The notes: a model not told the origin generated them from the letters alone. Positions 45,562 to 54,860 are shown, counted from the stretch's first letter. The stretch is DNA of 64,000 nucleotides from Georgenia wutianyii (GCF_006349365.1 NZ_CP040899.1:992001-1056000), one strand, 5' to 3'. Program-made: numbers and translations.

Positions 45562-47177
45562 GCCCGGCCGCCACTGCCAGGGCCGAAGGAGGAAGCCTCA
45601 CCGGGACGCTCCCACTCCTGCGCACGTCCCTCAGGCACGACGGGCGCAAGTTCGCGCCATGGGTTGCCATCGCGACCGTCCTGTCCGCCTCCTCGGTCCT
45701 CGTCTACCCCTGGGTCTTCCACACGCAGCAGGCTCGCCAGGGTCTGGCGGCTGCGGTCGGCGCGAACCCGGCCCTCGGCCTGATCTTCGGACCGGCGTTC
45801 GACGTGACCACCGCCGACGGGTTCAACGCCTGGCGCGCCCTGGCCCTGGGCGGGTTCCTCGCGGCGCTCGGGGCCATCTCCACCGTCATGCGTGCCACCC
45901 GCGGCCAGGAGGACTCCGGACAGGCCGAGCTCCTGGCCTCCGGTGTGCTCGGCCGTTCCAGTCGCCTGCTCACCGGCGTCGCCATGGCCTTGACCGGCAG
46001 CCTCGCGCTCGGCCTGGTCTCCGCCCTGCTCACCGTCGCCTGCGGAGGCGGGTGGGGACCCTCCATGCTGCTCGGGGCCACCTTCACCGCCACCGGGTGG
46101 ATGTTCACCGGCGTTGCGGCGATCGCCGCCCAGCTCGGCTCCGACGCACACACCGCGAGCTCCATCGCCGTGGCCACCCTCGGCACCCTGTTCGTCCTCC
46201 GTGGCTTCGCCTACGCCGTCGAGGCACCCGCGTGGGCCGTCTGGGCCAACCCGCTCGGCTGGATGACCGAGACCCGGCCGGCGACGGGCGACCACTGGTG
46301 GCCCCTGCTGCTCGCCGGCGCGCTCACACTCGTCGCCCTGGTCGCCGCATTCATCCTGCAGGCACGTCGTGACTTCGGGCAGGGAGCGATCAAGCCGGCG
46401 CCCGGACCCTCGCGCGGCAGGGCCCGCACCGCCTGGGGGCTGACGCTGAGGCTCAACCGCGGTCTTCTCATCGCCTGGACCATCGCCTTCGCCCTTCTCG
46501 GCATCGTGTTCGGATACCTCGCGGCCTCCATCACCGACGTCCTGGGCCCCGACAGCCCGGCCGGGCAGATCCTCGCCGCGGGTGCGACCGGACAGTCCCA
46601 CCTGATCTCCGCGTTCCTCCTCACGCTCCTGAGCCTGCTCGGCATCATCGCCGCCGTTCCCGGCGTCCAGACCATGCTCAAGGTCCGCAGCGAGGAGATG
46701 GAGGACCGCGTCGAGCCGGTCATGGCGACCGCCGTCACCCGTTCCCGCTACTACGTCGGCAATGTGCTCCTCGCGCTCGGTGCGCCCACCATCTACCTGC
46801 TGATCGCCGGCACCCTCGTCGCCGCCCTCGCCTCGGGCTCCGACATCGGCGTCACCTTCTCCGACGTCCTCCTGCAGGCCCTCGCCACCGTCCCTGCCGT
46901 GTGGACCGTCGTCGCCGTCTCCGCCGCCGTCATCGGCGCCCGGCCGGCCGTCAGCCTGGCCGCCTGGATCGGGGTCGTGGCCTCCTTCGGCCTCACCCTC
47001 CTGGGACCCACGTTCGGCCTGGACGACTGGGTCCTGGGAATCAGCCCTTTCTGGCACGTCCCCGAGGTGACTGCGACCGCCGTCGACCTCACCGGGCTCC
47101 TGTGGATCACCCTGTTCACCACAGGCTTCCTCCTCATCGGCTTCGCCGGGTTCCGTCGCCGCGACCTCGCCCGCTGA
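45558..47177 (+). CDS. ABC exporter permease (two-fold duplicated, about 12 spans)
   Basis: 539 residues with roughly six hydrophobic spans in each half and a Pro/Arg-rich cytoplasmic linker near residue 285 (APGPSRGRARTAWGLTLRLNRG). This is the large fused permease usually paired with DrrA-like ATPases in actinobacterial tetronasin/polyketide-type exporters. Because the two halves are fused, one protein supplies both transmembrane halves. Substrate unknown; the TetR neighbour suggests an inducible toxic compound. Confidence 0.88.
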   Translation: MSPAATARAEGGSLTGTLPLLRTSLRHDGRKFAPWVAIATVLSASSVLVYPWVFHTQQARQGLAAAVGANPALGLIFGPAFDVTTADGFNAWRALALGGFLAALGAISTVMRATRGQEDSGQAELLASGVLGRSSRLLTGVAMALTGSLALGLVSALLTVACGGGWGPSMLLGATFTATGWMFTGVAAIAAQLGSDAHTASSIAVATLGTLFVLRGFAYAVEAPAWAVWANPLGWMTETRPATGDHWWPLLLAGALTLVALVAAFILQARRDFGQGAIKPAPGPSRGRARTAWGLTLRLNRGLLIAWTIAFALLGIVFGYLAASITDVLGPDSPAGQILAAGATGQSHLISAFLLTLLSLLGIIAAVPGVQTMLKVRSEEMEDRVEPVMATAVTRSRYYVGNVLLALGAPTIYLLIAGTLVAALASGSDIGVTFSDVLLQALATVPAVWTVVAVSAAVIGARPAVSLAAWIGVVASFGLTLLGPTFGLDDWVLGISPFWHVPEVTATAVDLTGLLWITLFTTGFLLIGFAGFRRRDLAR

Positions 47178-47239
47178 TCCCGCCGCGCGCTTGCGGAGTC
47201 TGCGTACCGAGTGCCGTTCGCCCCGGCCGCCGAGAACGC

Positions 47240-47245
47240 TAACCT
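47240..47245 (+). promoter_or_regulatory. Leaderless -10 element of a small membrane protein gene
   Basis: TAACCT followed by seven bases and ATG. This fixes the start at 47253. Confidence 0.5.
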
Positions 47246-47252
47246 GCACGAC

Positions 47253-47615
47253 ATGACCGTTGACGACTCGACGGCGACGTCACCCGGCATGGGGACGCGA
47301 AGCGTGGTCATCGCTGCGACCGTCGTCCTCGTGGCCACCTTGGCAGCCATCTGGTGGCTGGTGGTTCCCATGGAAGTCGTCTGCCCCGCGATCTATCCGG
47401 CTCCGCCAGGGTGCGGCGGCGCGGAGCGAAGGCCTGCCGGGGTGACGTGGACGGGCATCGTCGCGGCGGTCTACGCACTGTCCGTCGTCGTCGCGTCGAC
47501 CTGGGGGCGTCGCCGGCGCTGGTTGACCCGTGCGGCGATGCTGGTCCTCGTCCTCGTCGCGATCGCCGGCATCGGAGCGGTGCGGGGCTCGGCGGGTTCT
47601 GTCACCGGGTACTGA
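47253..47615 (+). CDS. Small membrane protein of unknown function
   Basis: 120 residues with three predicted membrane spans: about 22-43 (VVIAATVVLVATLAAIWWLV), 70-86 (WTGIVAAVYALSVVVAS) and 95-112. A short loop between the first two contains two cysteines (VVCPAIYPAPPGCGG) that could form an extracellular disulfide. I recognise no family. Confidence 0.7.
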   Translation: MTVDDSTATSPGMGTRSVVIAATVVLVATLAAIWWLVVPMEVVCPAIYPAPPGCGGAERRPAGVTWTGIVAAVYALSVVVASTWGRRRRWLTRAAMLVLVLVAIAGIGAVRGSAGSVTGY

Positions 47616-47750
47616 CGACCGCGAGCGGGTCCCGGACCGGATGTCTCGGTACCTGCTGGAGGAGGCGCCGCGGAACTCGATCAGGATTCGAGAAGCGACC
47701 GTGCCGCCCGTCGCCCTAGCGTGACCTCATCGACGAGGGAGGAGCGGCTC

Positions 47751-48197
47751 ATGGCACACGAGGAGTCCGGTGGGTTCACCGAGGTGGAGCTCGCGGCGAT
47801 CAGGGAACGCGCTGCGGAGCTGCGCGCGGAGAAGGGAGGGAAGAAGGCTGCGGCGGGACTCGAGGACCTGCTGAAGAGCATCCGCGCGATGCCGGAGGAC
47901 CAGCGGGCCGTCGCCGAGCGCGTCCACGTCATCGTCTCCGAGGCCGCGCCCGGCCTGCGCCCGAAGACCTGGTACGGGCAGCCGGCGTGGACCGACGCCG
48001 ACGGCAAGGTCGTCGTCTTCTTCCACTCTTCTGCGAAGTACGGCACCCGCTACAACAGCCTCGGGTTCGAGGAGGCGGCCCGGCTCGACGACGGCGTCAT
48101 GTGGCCGACGTCGTACGCCGTGACCGGCCCGCTCGGTCCGGCCGAGCAGGAGCAGATCGCCCAGCTCGTCCGGAGAGCGGCGGGCGCCACGAACTGA
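47751..48197 (+). CDS. DUF1801 (YdhG-like) protein
   Basis: 148 residues. An N-terminal charged helical segment with KGGKKAAAGLEDLLKSIRAMPEDQRAVAERVHVIV is followed by the DUF1801 core PGLRPKTWYGQPAWTDADGKVVVFFHSSAKYGTRYNSLGF. The family is a small alpha/beta fold sometimes called iron chaperone-like (frataxin-like), with no firm role. ATG 47751 has GGGAGGAG upstream; a TAGCGT -10 candidate lies at about 47717-47722. Confidence 0.8.
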   Translation: MAHEESGGFTEVELAAIRERAAELRAEKGGKKAAAGLEDLLKSIRAMPEDQRAVAERVHVIVSEAAPGLRPKTWYGQPAWTDADGKVVVFFHSSAKYGTRYNSLGFEEAARLDDGVMWPTSYAVTGPLGPAEQEQIAQLVRRAAGATN

Positions 48198-48214
48198 GCA
48201 GGTGGGCCCGGCTC

Positions 48215-49027
48215 TCACTCCCGGCCGAGGAAGCCGCCCAGCAGCCGGTGGAACTCCTCCGGGTGCTCGACCTGCGGCGCGTGACCGCACCGCCCCAGGA
48301 CGTGCAGCCGGACGTCGGCGAGGTGGTCGAGCAGCGGCAGCGCCGCCGCGCGCAGGGGAGTGAGGCGGTCCTGGGCGCCGTGGACGAGCAGGGCCGGCGC
48401 GCGGACCGCTGCCAGGGTCTGCGCCGACAGGGTGAGGTCCTCAGCCCACCGCGTGCGGGGCGGCGGGAAGAGCCGGGCGAACGCGGCCTGGCCGGCCCGC
48501 ATCGCCGCAGTCCGGGCCGACACCGCCGCCTCGGTGACCAGCGACCGGTCGAGCAGGATGCGCTCGAGCATGTCCCGCGCGCCGTCCTCGGTGGCGGGAG
48601 CGGCCCACACGGCGTCGAGGTCGGGCGACAACGGCGCCCCCGGGGCGCCCATCGTCCCCACCGGCACGACGTGGGTGACCTGCCGGGGACGCGCGGCCGC
48701 CAGCGCCAGGGCGACGGCGCCACCCATGGAGTGGCCCACGACGGCGTAGGACTCGTGGTCGAGGGCGTCCATGAGCGCGGCGGCCTGCTCCGTCCAGACC
48801 CGCAGCCCGCCGCGCGAGCCCAGCGGCAGGGGGGTGCGGCCGAAGCCCGCCTGGTCGGGGGCCACCAGCCGCCACGAGCCCGCGAGCGCGTCGATGGTGG
48901 CGGCCCAGGCTCCGGACCCGGTCGTCCCGGGTCCGGAGCCGTGCAGGAGCAGGACCGCCGGTCCGGCGCCGCCCTCGGTCACGTGGACCGGCGAACCGTC
49001 GACGACGACGGTGCGCTCGGCCCTCAC
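48215..49027 (-). CDS. Alpha/beta hydrolase (meta-cleavage-product hydrolase-like)
   Basis: 270 residues. VLLLHGSGPGTTGSGAW contains the HGSGPG oxyanion motif typical of C-C bond hydrolases of the MhpC/BphD group; the nucleophile is in VVGHSMGGAVAL (Ser near residue 97), the acid in LVHGAQDRLTPL and the histidine in LGRCGHAPQVEHPEEF. The aromatic ring-cleavage context is missing, so the real substrate is uncertain. The PfpI-like gene upstream on the same strand ends 22 bases before the start, suggesting co-transcription. Confidence 0.85.
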   Translation of the reverse strand: MRAERTVVVDGSPVHVTEGGAGPAVLLLHGSGPGTTGSGAWAATIDALAGSWRLVAPDQAGFGRTPLPLGSRGGLRVWTEQAAALMDALDHESYAVVGHSMGGAVALALAAARPRQVTHVVPVGTMGAPGAPLSPDLDAVWAAPATEDGARDMLERILLDRSLVTEAAVSARTAAMRAGQAAFARLFPPPRTRWAEDLTLSAQTLAAVRAPALLVHGAQDRLTPLRAAALPLLDHLADVRLHVLGRCGHAPQVEHPEEFHRLLGGFLGRE

Positions 49028-49049
49028 CGGTCGAGGGTGGTCGGGCGCA

Positions 49050-49613
49050 TCAGGCGGTGACGAGGGACTTCGAGAAGAGGTCCATCATCGCCCGCCCGAA
49101 CTGCGGCATGTCCGGCCATCCCCGGCAGGAGACGAGGTTGCCGTCGACGACGTCGGGGGCGTCCACGACCGTCGCCCCCGCGTTCTCCATGTCGCCGGTG
49201 ATGGGCGGGAAGCACGCGGTCCGCCGGCCCTTGAGCAGCCCGTACACCGCCGGCACCTGCGCGCCGTGGCAGACCAGGGCGATCGGCAGGTTGCGGGCGA
49301 AGAAGTGCTCGGTGATCCGGCGGACGTGGGCGTCCACGCGCATCCACTCGGGGGCGCGGCCCCCGGGGATGATGAGGGCGTCGTAGAGCTCGACGTCGAC
49401 GTCCTCCCAGGGCACGTCGACCGGCAGCTTGCGGCCGTTCTTCTCGACGTACGCGTCGGAGTTCGGGTCGAACTCGTGGATGACGAGCTGCACGTCGCGC
49501 ATCGTCCTCGACGAGACGTCGACGTCCCAGCCGCCCTCCTGCACGCGGTAGTAGGGGTACATGGTGTCAAGCTCCTCGGCGGCATCGCCGGTCAGGAGCA
49601 ACGCTCTGGGCAC
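49050..49613 (-). CDS. DJ-1/PfpI family protein
   Basis: 187 residues, class I glutamine amidotransferase-like fold. The nucleophilic elbow is LPIALVCHGAQVPAVYG (Cys near residue 113) with LIIPGGRAPEWMR supplying the conserved Glu-region pattern. Members act as glyoxalases, chaperones or hydratases; which applies here is not clear. GTG 49613 has GAGGAG eight bases upstream. Neighbours (hydrolase, GntR, alcohol and aldehyde dehydrogenases) suggest it removes or rearranges a reactive carbonyl intermediate. Confidence 0.88.
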   Translation of the reverse strand: MPRALLLTGDAAEELDTMYPYYRVQEGGWDVDVSSRTMRDVQLVIHEFDPNSDAYVEKNGRKLPVDVPWEDVDVELYDALIIPGGRAPEWMRVDAHVRRITEHFFARNLPIALVCHGAQVPAVYGLLKGRRTACFPPITGDMENAGATVVDAPDVVDGNLVSCRGWPDMPQFGRAMMDLFSKSLVTA

Positions 49614-49680
49614 CTGACTGTCTCCTCGCACTCGACGTTGGGTGAGGGGTGCCGCTCGGCCGGTGGGGCCGAGCGGATCA

Positions 49681-49693
49681 GATCCGATCCGAT
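49681..49693 (-). promoter_or_regulatory. Operator-like ATCGGATCGGATC upstream of the PfpI-hydrolase unit
   Basis: Read on the minus strand this 13-mer matches 12 of 13 bases of the motif at 50537-50549. It lies 68 bases before the PfpI-like start, so the GntR protein encoded next door may control both directions. Confidence 0.45.
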
Positions 49694-49745
49694 CTCGTCT
49701 GACGCCCAAGGATCGCGCGCCGGGCGGCTGCCAGTCAACCCCCGT

Positions 49746-50456
49746 CTACGGAGCGGTCGCGAGCAGTGCGTCGTCGAACAGCGGCCGGAACCTGTCGCCC
49801 GAGAGGAGGATGTGCTGGCGCATGGCGTAGGCGGCCTGGTCGGGGTCGCGCGCCGCGATGGCGGCGAGGATCTCGTCGTGCTCGCTCATGGCCAGGTAGG
49901 TCACCTGGGTGTCGTAGACGAGCCGGAAGAGGTGCACGTGGGTGTGCAGCCGGGCGAGTGCCTCGCGCACGAGCTGGTTCCCGGCGCTGCAGGCGACGAG
50001 GTCGTGGAAGGCGGCGTCGCGCAGGCCGAAGGTGCCGTAGGCGCTCGGCCCGTCACCCTCCTCCAGGCCCGCCATCTCCTCCAGTAGCCTGCGCAGCTCG
50101 TTGACCTGGGCAGACGTTGCTCGCTCGGCGGCGCGGCGGGCAGCCGCGGGCTCGAGGAGCAGGCGGAGCTCGAGCATGTCGTCGAACCGCTCGCGGGTGA
50201 TGAGGGGAGGGATCCGGTAGCCGGCGTGCGGCACCCGGACGACCAGGCCGTCGGCCTCCATGCGGTTGAGGGCAGCCCGGATCGGCGTCTGCGAGACGCC
50301 GAGCTCGCGTGCCAGGGCGTCGATCGTCACCCGGGAGTCCGGCACGAACCGCGAGGACATGAGCTGGCGGAGGAGGGTGTCGTGCACCTCGTCGGCGAGG
50401 GGCCGGCCGGGCTGTGCTCCCGGGTGCGGGCCGCCGGCCGCGCGCTCCGGCGTCAT
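49746..50456 (-). CDS. GntR family regulator, FadR subfamily (FCD domain)
   Basis: 236 residues. The winged helix reads LADEVHDTLLRQLMSSRFVPDSRVTIDALARELGVSQTPIRAALNRMEADGLVVRVPHAGYRI; the C-terminal FCD domain has LRLLLEPAAARRAA, the metal-binding DAAFHDLV, HTHVHLFR and SEHDEILAAIAARD. It should sense a carboxylate or related metabolite. The start is uncertain: ATG 50456, GTG 50468 and ATG 50525 are all in frame and none has a strong ribosome site. It is divergent from the alcohol dehydrogenase and aldehyde dehydrogenase genes and is the likely regulator of the whole locus. Confidence 0.9.
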   Translation of the reverse strand: MTPERAAGGPHPGAQPGRPLADEVHDTLLRQLMSSRFVPDSRVTIDALARELGVSQTPIRAALNRMEADGLVVRVPHAGYRIPPLITRERFDDMLELRLLLEPAAARRAAERATSAQVNELRRLLEEMAGLEEGDGPSAYGTFGLRDAAFHDLVACSAGNQLVREALARLHTHVHLFRLVYDTQVTYLAMSEHDEILAAIAARDPDQAAYAMRQHILLSGDRFRPLFDDALLATAP

Positions 50457-50536
50457 GTCCTCGTTCACAGGGGTGTGCCCACTTTCGTCTCGCGGTGGTT
50501 GACAGCGGCTCGCCGGGTGCTCCATGATCTCGGCAC

Positions 50537-50561
50537 ATCGGATCGTATCGGAAAGCATCGG
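50537..50561. promoter_or_regulatory. Three ATCGG direct repeats with 10-bp period (candidate GntR operator)
   Basis: ATCGG starts at 50537, 50547 and 50557, exactly one helical turn apart. The block covers a TACGAT -10 candidate for the gntR gene (minus strand, 50542-50547) and lies just upstream of a CATTGT -10 candidate for the dehydrogenase operon, so one protein could control both. Confidence 0.5.
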
Positions 50562-50626
50562 CGCTTCATCCACATCGCATTGTCGCGTACGTCCCGCCGG
50601 CTTCTTCCACTACCCATGGAGCCCCC

Positions 50627-51898
50627 ATGAGCATGCTCGGTGTCCTGCGTGCACCTCGACAGGTCGTGTTCGGCGTCGGGCAGCGTCGCGCCCTGGGCAG
50701 CCTCACCGCCGCTCTCGGCTCCCGGGCCCTGGTCTGCACGGACGCCCGCTTCGGTGCCACGGAGGAGTTCGCCGAGCTCGTCGGGCTGCTCGAGGGCGCG
50801 GGGGTGCGGGTGACGGTCTTCGCCGAGGTGCTCGCGGACGTCCCCGTGCACCAGGTGATCGAGTGCGCCGCCCTCGCCGCCGACGCCGAGCCGGACGTCG
50901 TCGTCGGCATGGGAGGTGGCAGCTGTCTCGACCTCGCCAAGGCGGTGGCCGTGCTCCTCACGCACGGGGGAGTGCCGTCGGACTACTACGGGGAGTGCCG
51001 CGTGCCCGGCCCGGTGATGCCGGTCGTGGCGCTGCCGACGACCGCCGGGACCGGGTCGGAGGTGACGCCCGTCGCCGTGCTCACCGACCCCGAGCGGGTG
51101 AGCAAGGTCGGCATCTCCAGCCCACACCTCATCCCGCACACCGCCGTGTGCGACCCCGAGCTCACCGTCGGCTGCCCGCCCGCCCTCACCGCGAGTGCGG
51201 GTGCCGATGCCCTGTCCCACGGGATCGAGGCCTTCACCGCGATCCGCCGTCCGGTCAGCGCCGAGCTCGCCACGGAGCGGGTCTTCGTCGGGAAGAACAC
51301 GCTGACCGACACCTACGCCCTCATGGCCGTCCGGCAGATCGCCGGCGCCCTGGTGCGCGCGTGGACGGACCCGACCGACATGGCGGCGCGCGAGGCGATG
51401 ATGCTCGGGGCCACCGCCGGCGGGTTCGCCCTCGGCACGGCCGGCACCGCCGTGGCCCACGCGATCCAGTATCCGGTCGGCGCGCTCACCCACACCCCGC
51501 ACGGCGTCGGGGTCGGGGTCCTGCTGCCCTACGTCATGGAGTTCAACCGGCCGGCCCGCGTCCCCGAGCTCGCCGCCGTCGCCCTGGCGATGGGCGCGTC
51601 CCCGGACGCCGCCGAGGAGGACCTGGCCGACGAGGCGATCGACCGGGTCGCGGCCCTGCTCGCTGCCGTGGGCATCCCCGCCACACTCGCCGACCTCGGG
51701 CTGCCTGCCGACCGGCTGCGCTGGACGGCGGAGCAGGCCCTCGGGGCCGCGCGGCTCGTCGCGAACAACCCCCGTCCGGTCGACGCCGACTCCCTGGAGC
51801 GGATCGTGCGCGCCGCCCACAGCGGCGACCGGGCGTCGCTGCGCCAGGCGTCCGGGCCGTCCGCCCCGGACCTCACCACGAAGGAAGCTGCCCGATGA
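50627..51898 (+). CDS. Iron-containing alcohol dehydrogenase
   Basis: 423 residues, group III dehydrogenase. NAD-binding VVGMGGGSCLDLAKAVAVLL (GGGS near residue 95), PLPTTAGTGSE-like ALPTTAGTGSEVTPVAVL, and the metal-binding histidines in SAGADALSHGIEAFTA and HAIQYPVGALTHTPHGVGVGVLLP. It oxidises an alcohol to an aldehyde or the reverse with NAD(P). GGAG lies five bases before the ATG. The stop overlaps the aldehyde dehydrogenase start (ATGA), so alcohol to aldehyde to acid is a coupled pair. Confidence 0.93.
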   Translation: MSMLGVLRAPRQVVFGVGQRRALGSLTAALGSRALVCTDARFGATEEFAELVGLLEGAGVRVTVFAEVLADVPVHQVIECAALAADAEPDVVVGMGGGSCLDLAKAVAVLLTHGGVPSDYYGECRVPGPVMPVVALPTTAGTGSEVTPVAVLTDPERVSKVGISSPHLIPHTAVCDPELTVGCPPALTASAGADALSHGIEAFTAIRRPVSAELATERVFVGKNTLTDTYALMAVRQIAGALVRAWTDPTDMAAREAMMLGATAGGFALGTAGTAVAHAIQYPVGALTHTPHGVGVGVLLPYVMEFNRPARVPELAAVALAMGASPDAAEEDLADEAIDRVAALLAAVGIPATLADLGLPADRLRWTAEQALGAARLVANNPRPVDADSLERIVRAAHSGDRASLRQASGPSAPDLTTKEAAR

Positions 51899-53376
51899 GC
51901 CTCAGGATGCACGAGTCCGTGCGACCGGTCCTCGACCGCCTCGACGTCCCCACCGACCTCCTCGTGGCCGGTGCCTGGCGCGGTGGCCACGACGGGGGAC
52001 GTATCGACGTGCGCGACCCCGCCACCGGCGAGGTGCTGGCCTCCGTCGCCGACGCCGGGGTCCCGGACGCCCAGGACGCGGTCGACGCCGCGGCCGCCGC
52101 CGCGGCAGGGTGGGCGGCGACCGCGCCCCGCGCCCGGGCCGAGCTGCTGCTGCGCGTCCACACGCTCATGCACGAGCGCAGCGAGGAGCTCGCCCTCCTC
52201 ATCAGCCTCGAGAACGGCAAGTCGCTGGCGGACGCCCGCTCCGAGGTCGCCTACGCCGCGGAGTTCTTCCGGTGGTACGGCGAGGAGGTGGTCCGGCTGC
52301 GCGGCCAGGTGGGACTCTCCCCGGGCGGGGGCAACCGGCTGGTGGTCACCCACCGGCCCGTCGGCATCAGCGTGCTCATCACCCCGTGGAACTTCCCCGC
52401 GGCGATGGCGACCCGCAAGATCGCGCCGGCCCTCGCCGCCGGGTGCACCGCGATCCTCAAGCCGGCCACCGAGACACCGCTGACGGCGCTCGCGGTGGCG
52501 GCCCTGCTCCAGGAGGCAGGGCTGCCCGACGGGGTCCTCAATGTCCTCACCACGAGGCGGCCCGGTCCCGTCATCGAGGCGGTGCTCACCGACCCCCGCA
52601 CCCGCATGCTCTCCTTCACCGGCTCGACGGAGATCGGCCGCCGCCTGCTGCGCACCGCCGCCGACCAGGTGCTCAAGTGCGGGATGGAGCTCGGCGGCAA
52701 CGCGCCGTTCGTCGTCCTCGCCGACGCCGACGTCGACGCGGCGGTCGAGGGGGCGATGGTCGCCAAGATGCGCAACGGGGGCCAGGCGTGCACCGCTGCG
52801 AACCGGTTCTTCGTCCAGGCACCGGTCCACGACACCTTCGTCGAGGGCCTCGTCGCCCGGATGGCCGCCGTCCGGGTCGGGCCGGGCTCCGACGAGCGCA
52901 CCCAGTGCGGGCCGCTCATCAACGACGACGCCGTCCGGAAGGTCGACGAGCTCGTCCAGGACGCGCTCGCCCGCGGCGCCCGCGCCGTCCTCGGCGGCGC
53001 CCGGCCGGAGGACGGACCGGGCTCCTACTACCCGCCGACCGTGCTCGTCGACGTGCCGGCGGACGCCCGCCTCCTGCACGAGGAGATCTTCGGGCCGGTG
53101 GCCCCGGTGGTCCGCTTCGAGCGGGAGGAGGAGATGCTCACGATGGTCAACGACACGGAGTACGGCCTCGTCAGCTACCTCTACACGGGCGAGCTCGGCC
53201 GCGGGCTGCGGCTGGCCGAGAGCATCGACAGCGGCATGGTCGGCCTCAACCGGGGGCTCGTGTCCGACCCTGCCGCGCCCTTCGGCGGCACCAAGCAGAG
53301 CGGCCTGGGCCGCGAGGGGAGCACCGAGGGCCTGCTCGAGTTCATGGAGACCCAGTACGTAGCGACGTCCTGGTGA
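51895..53376 (+). CDS. NAD(P)-dependent aldehyde dehydrogenase (succinate-semialdehyde dehydrogenase-like)
   Basis: 493 residues. ITPWNFPAAMATRKIAPALAAGCTAILKPATETPLTALA is the cofactor region, FTGSTEIGRRLL binds NAD(P), the general base is in LELGGNAPFVV (MELGGNAPF here), and the catalytic cysteine is in GGQACTAANRFFV. The pattern resembles GabD-type enzymes that oxidise omega-acid semialdehydes. It probably removes the aldehyde produced by the preceding dehydrogenase. The substrate-binding protein gene of an ABC importer starts 56 bases downstream. Confidence 0.93.
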   Translation: MSLRMHESVRPVLDRLDVPTDLLVAGAWRGGHDGGRIDVRDPATGEVLASVADAGVPDAQDAVDAAAAAAAGWAATAPRARAELLLRVHTLMHERSEELALLISLENGKSLADARSEVAYAAEFFRWYGEEVVRLRGQVGLSPGGGNRLVVTHRPVGISVLITPWNFPAAMATRKIAPALAAGCTAILKPATETPLTALAVAALLQEAGLPDGVLNVLTTRRPGPVIEAVLTDPRTRMLSFTGSTEIGRRLLRTAADQVLKCGMELGGNAPFVVLADADVDAAVEGAMVAKMRNGGQACTAANRFFVQAPVHDTFVEGLVARMAAVRVGPGSDERTQCGPLINDDAVRKVDELVQDALARGARAVLGGARPEDGPGSYYPPTVLVDVPADARLLHEEIFGPVAPVVRFEREEEMLTMVNDTEYGLVSYLYTGELGRGLRLAESIDSGMVGLNRGLVSDPAAPFGGTKQSGLGREGSTEGLLEFMETQYVATSW

Positions 53377-53432
53377 CACCGCACCGCAAGGAACCGACCG
53401 CACCATCCCCGAGGCAGGAAGCAGGAGTACCG

Positions 53433-54860
53433 ATGACCAACCCACAGCGAGACCGACGGAGCTCTCGCCACGGCCGCCGGGCTGGGGCAGTGGCAGCGAC
53501 CACGCTGTTCGCCCTCGCCCTGGCCGCCTGTGGCGGCGGCGGCGGCGAGGGCAGCACCGACGACGCGGACGCAGAGGGTCCCGTAGCGCCCGCGACGATC
53601 CCCGAGCTCACCGACGAGCCGCTCGAGCTCAGCTTCATCTGGTTCGAGTGGCCCCCCGCCCAGCTCCTCGAGGACTTCGCCAACGCGGAGTACTCCAAGG
53701 AGCGGCCGAACGTCACCATCACGGTCAACACCGTGCCGAACGCGAACTGGCACGACGCGATGTTCACCCAGTTCGCCGCGCGACAGACGGACTTCGACAT
53801 CGCGGTCCTCGACTCCCAGCACATCGGTGAGGCCGTGACGAACGGCAACATCCTCGACATCACCGACTTCATCAACGAGAACATCGAGACCGACGCCTAC
53901 GACCCCTACCTCCTGGCGGCCTACGGCCAGTACCCGCAGGCGGAGACGGGGCAGCGTGACGAGAACGCGCGCATGTACGGGCTGCCGCTGCTCGGCGACA
54001 CGTGGACGATGATCTACCGCAAGGACCTCATCGGCGACGAGCCCCCCGAGACGTGGGACGAGATGATCGAGGTCGCCGCGCAGTGCCAGGAGGACAACCC
54101 GGGCGTCAGCGGGCTCGCCTTCCACCAGGCCAACGGCTCGGACGCCGCGGCGGTCACCTACAACACGGTCAACGCCCTCTACGGCGGCAACCTCTGGAAC
54201 CGTGAGGAGGGCCAGATCGAGGGCGTCATCAACGACGAGGCCGGTCAGCGGGCGATGGACGTCCTCGTCAACGAGATGAAGCCGCTGACGGCCCCCGGCT
54301 CCGGCAACTGGTTCCTCGACGAGGTCAACGCCGCCGTCGCGCAGGGCAGCGCGTGCATCGCGTTCAACTGGATCGCGGCGAGTGGCGGGCTCCTCGACCC
54401 GGCGCAGTCCACGCTCGGGGACACACGCGAGGAGATCCTCGACAAGCTCGGCTTCGCCACCCTGCCGACGCAGGAGACCGACCTCGTGCCGCTCGGCGGC
54501 ATGGGGATGCACATCTCGGCCTACGCCCCCGACGACCGGGTGGCCGAGGCGCTGAACTTCATGCGGTGGTTCGAGCAGGAGGACATCCAGAAGAAGTGGG
54601 CCGCGGCCGGCGGCGTGCCCTCGCGCACGGACGCCCTGGAGTCCGCGGAGTTCCTCGAGGCCGGACCGTTCAACCAGGTCTACGCCGACTCCGTCTCCCG
54701 GCAGCGGGACATGTGGAACGTGCCCGAGTACGCCCGCCTCATCGACATCGAGAACACGAACGTCAACGCGGCCCTCAACGGGGCCAAGGACCCGCAGACG
54801 GCACTCGACGACATCGCCCGGGAGCAGCAGTCGGTGCTGGACGGCGACGGCGGGCTGTGA
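53433..54860 (+). CDS. ABC transporter substrate-binding lipoprotein (family 1 solute-binding)
   Basis: 475 residues. Residues 1-33 form a lipoprotein signal: basic RRSSRHGRRAG, hydrophobic core and lipobox LAAC with the modified Cys33, then a Gly-rich linker. The mature part is a carbohydrate-type binding protein: TITVNTVPNANWHDAMFTQFAARQTDFDIAVLDSQHIGEAV, DTWTMIYRKDLIGDEPPETWDEM, and GGMGMHISAYAPDDRVAEALNFMRWF. It captures an extracellular sugar, polyol or related solute. AGGAG lies seven bases before the ATG. First transport gene of the operon. Confidence 0.92.
   Translation: MTNPQRDRRSSRHGRRAGAVAATTLFALALAACGGGGGEGSTDDADAEGPVAPATIPELTDEPLELSFIWFEWPPAQLLEDFANAEYSKERPNVTITVNTVPNANWHDAMFTQFAARQTDFDIAVLDSQHIGEAVTNGNILDITDFINENIETDAYDPYLLAAYGQYPQAETGQRDENARMYGLPLLGDTWTMIYRKDLIGDEPPETWDEMIEVAAQCQEDNPGVSGLAFHQANGSDAAAVTYNTVNALYGGNLWNREEGQIEGVINDEAGQRAMDVLVNEMKPLTAPGSGNWFLDEVNAAVAQGSACIAFNWIAASGGLLDPAQSTLGDTREEILDKLGFATLPTQETDLVPLGGMGMHISAYAPDDRVAEALNFMRWFEQEDIQKKWAAAGGVPSRTDALESAEFLEAGPFNQVYADSVSRQRDMWNVPEYARLIDIENTNVNAALNGAKDPQTALDDIAREQQSVLDGDGGL

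Noticed and set aside
43913..48197. Genomic island or recent transfer around the TetR-ABC exporter
   Set aside because: Third-position GC and codon choice look like the neighbours, and no integrase, tRNA junction or direct repeats flank it.
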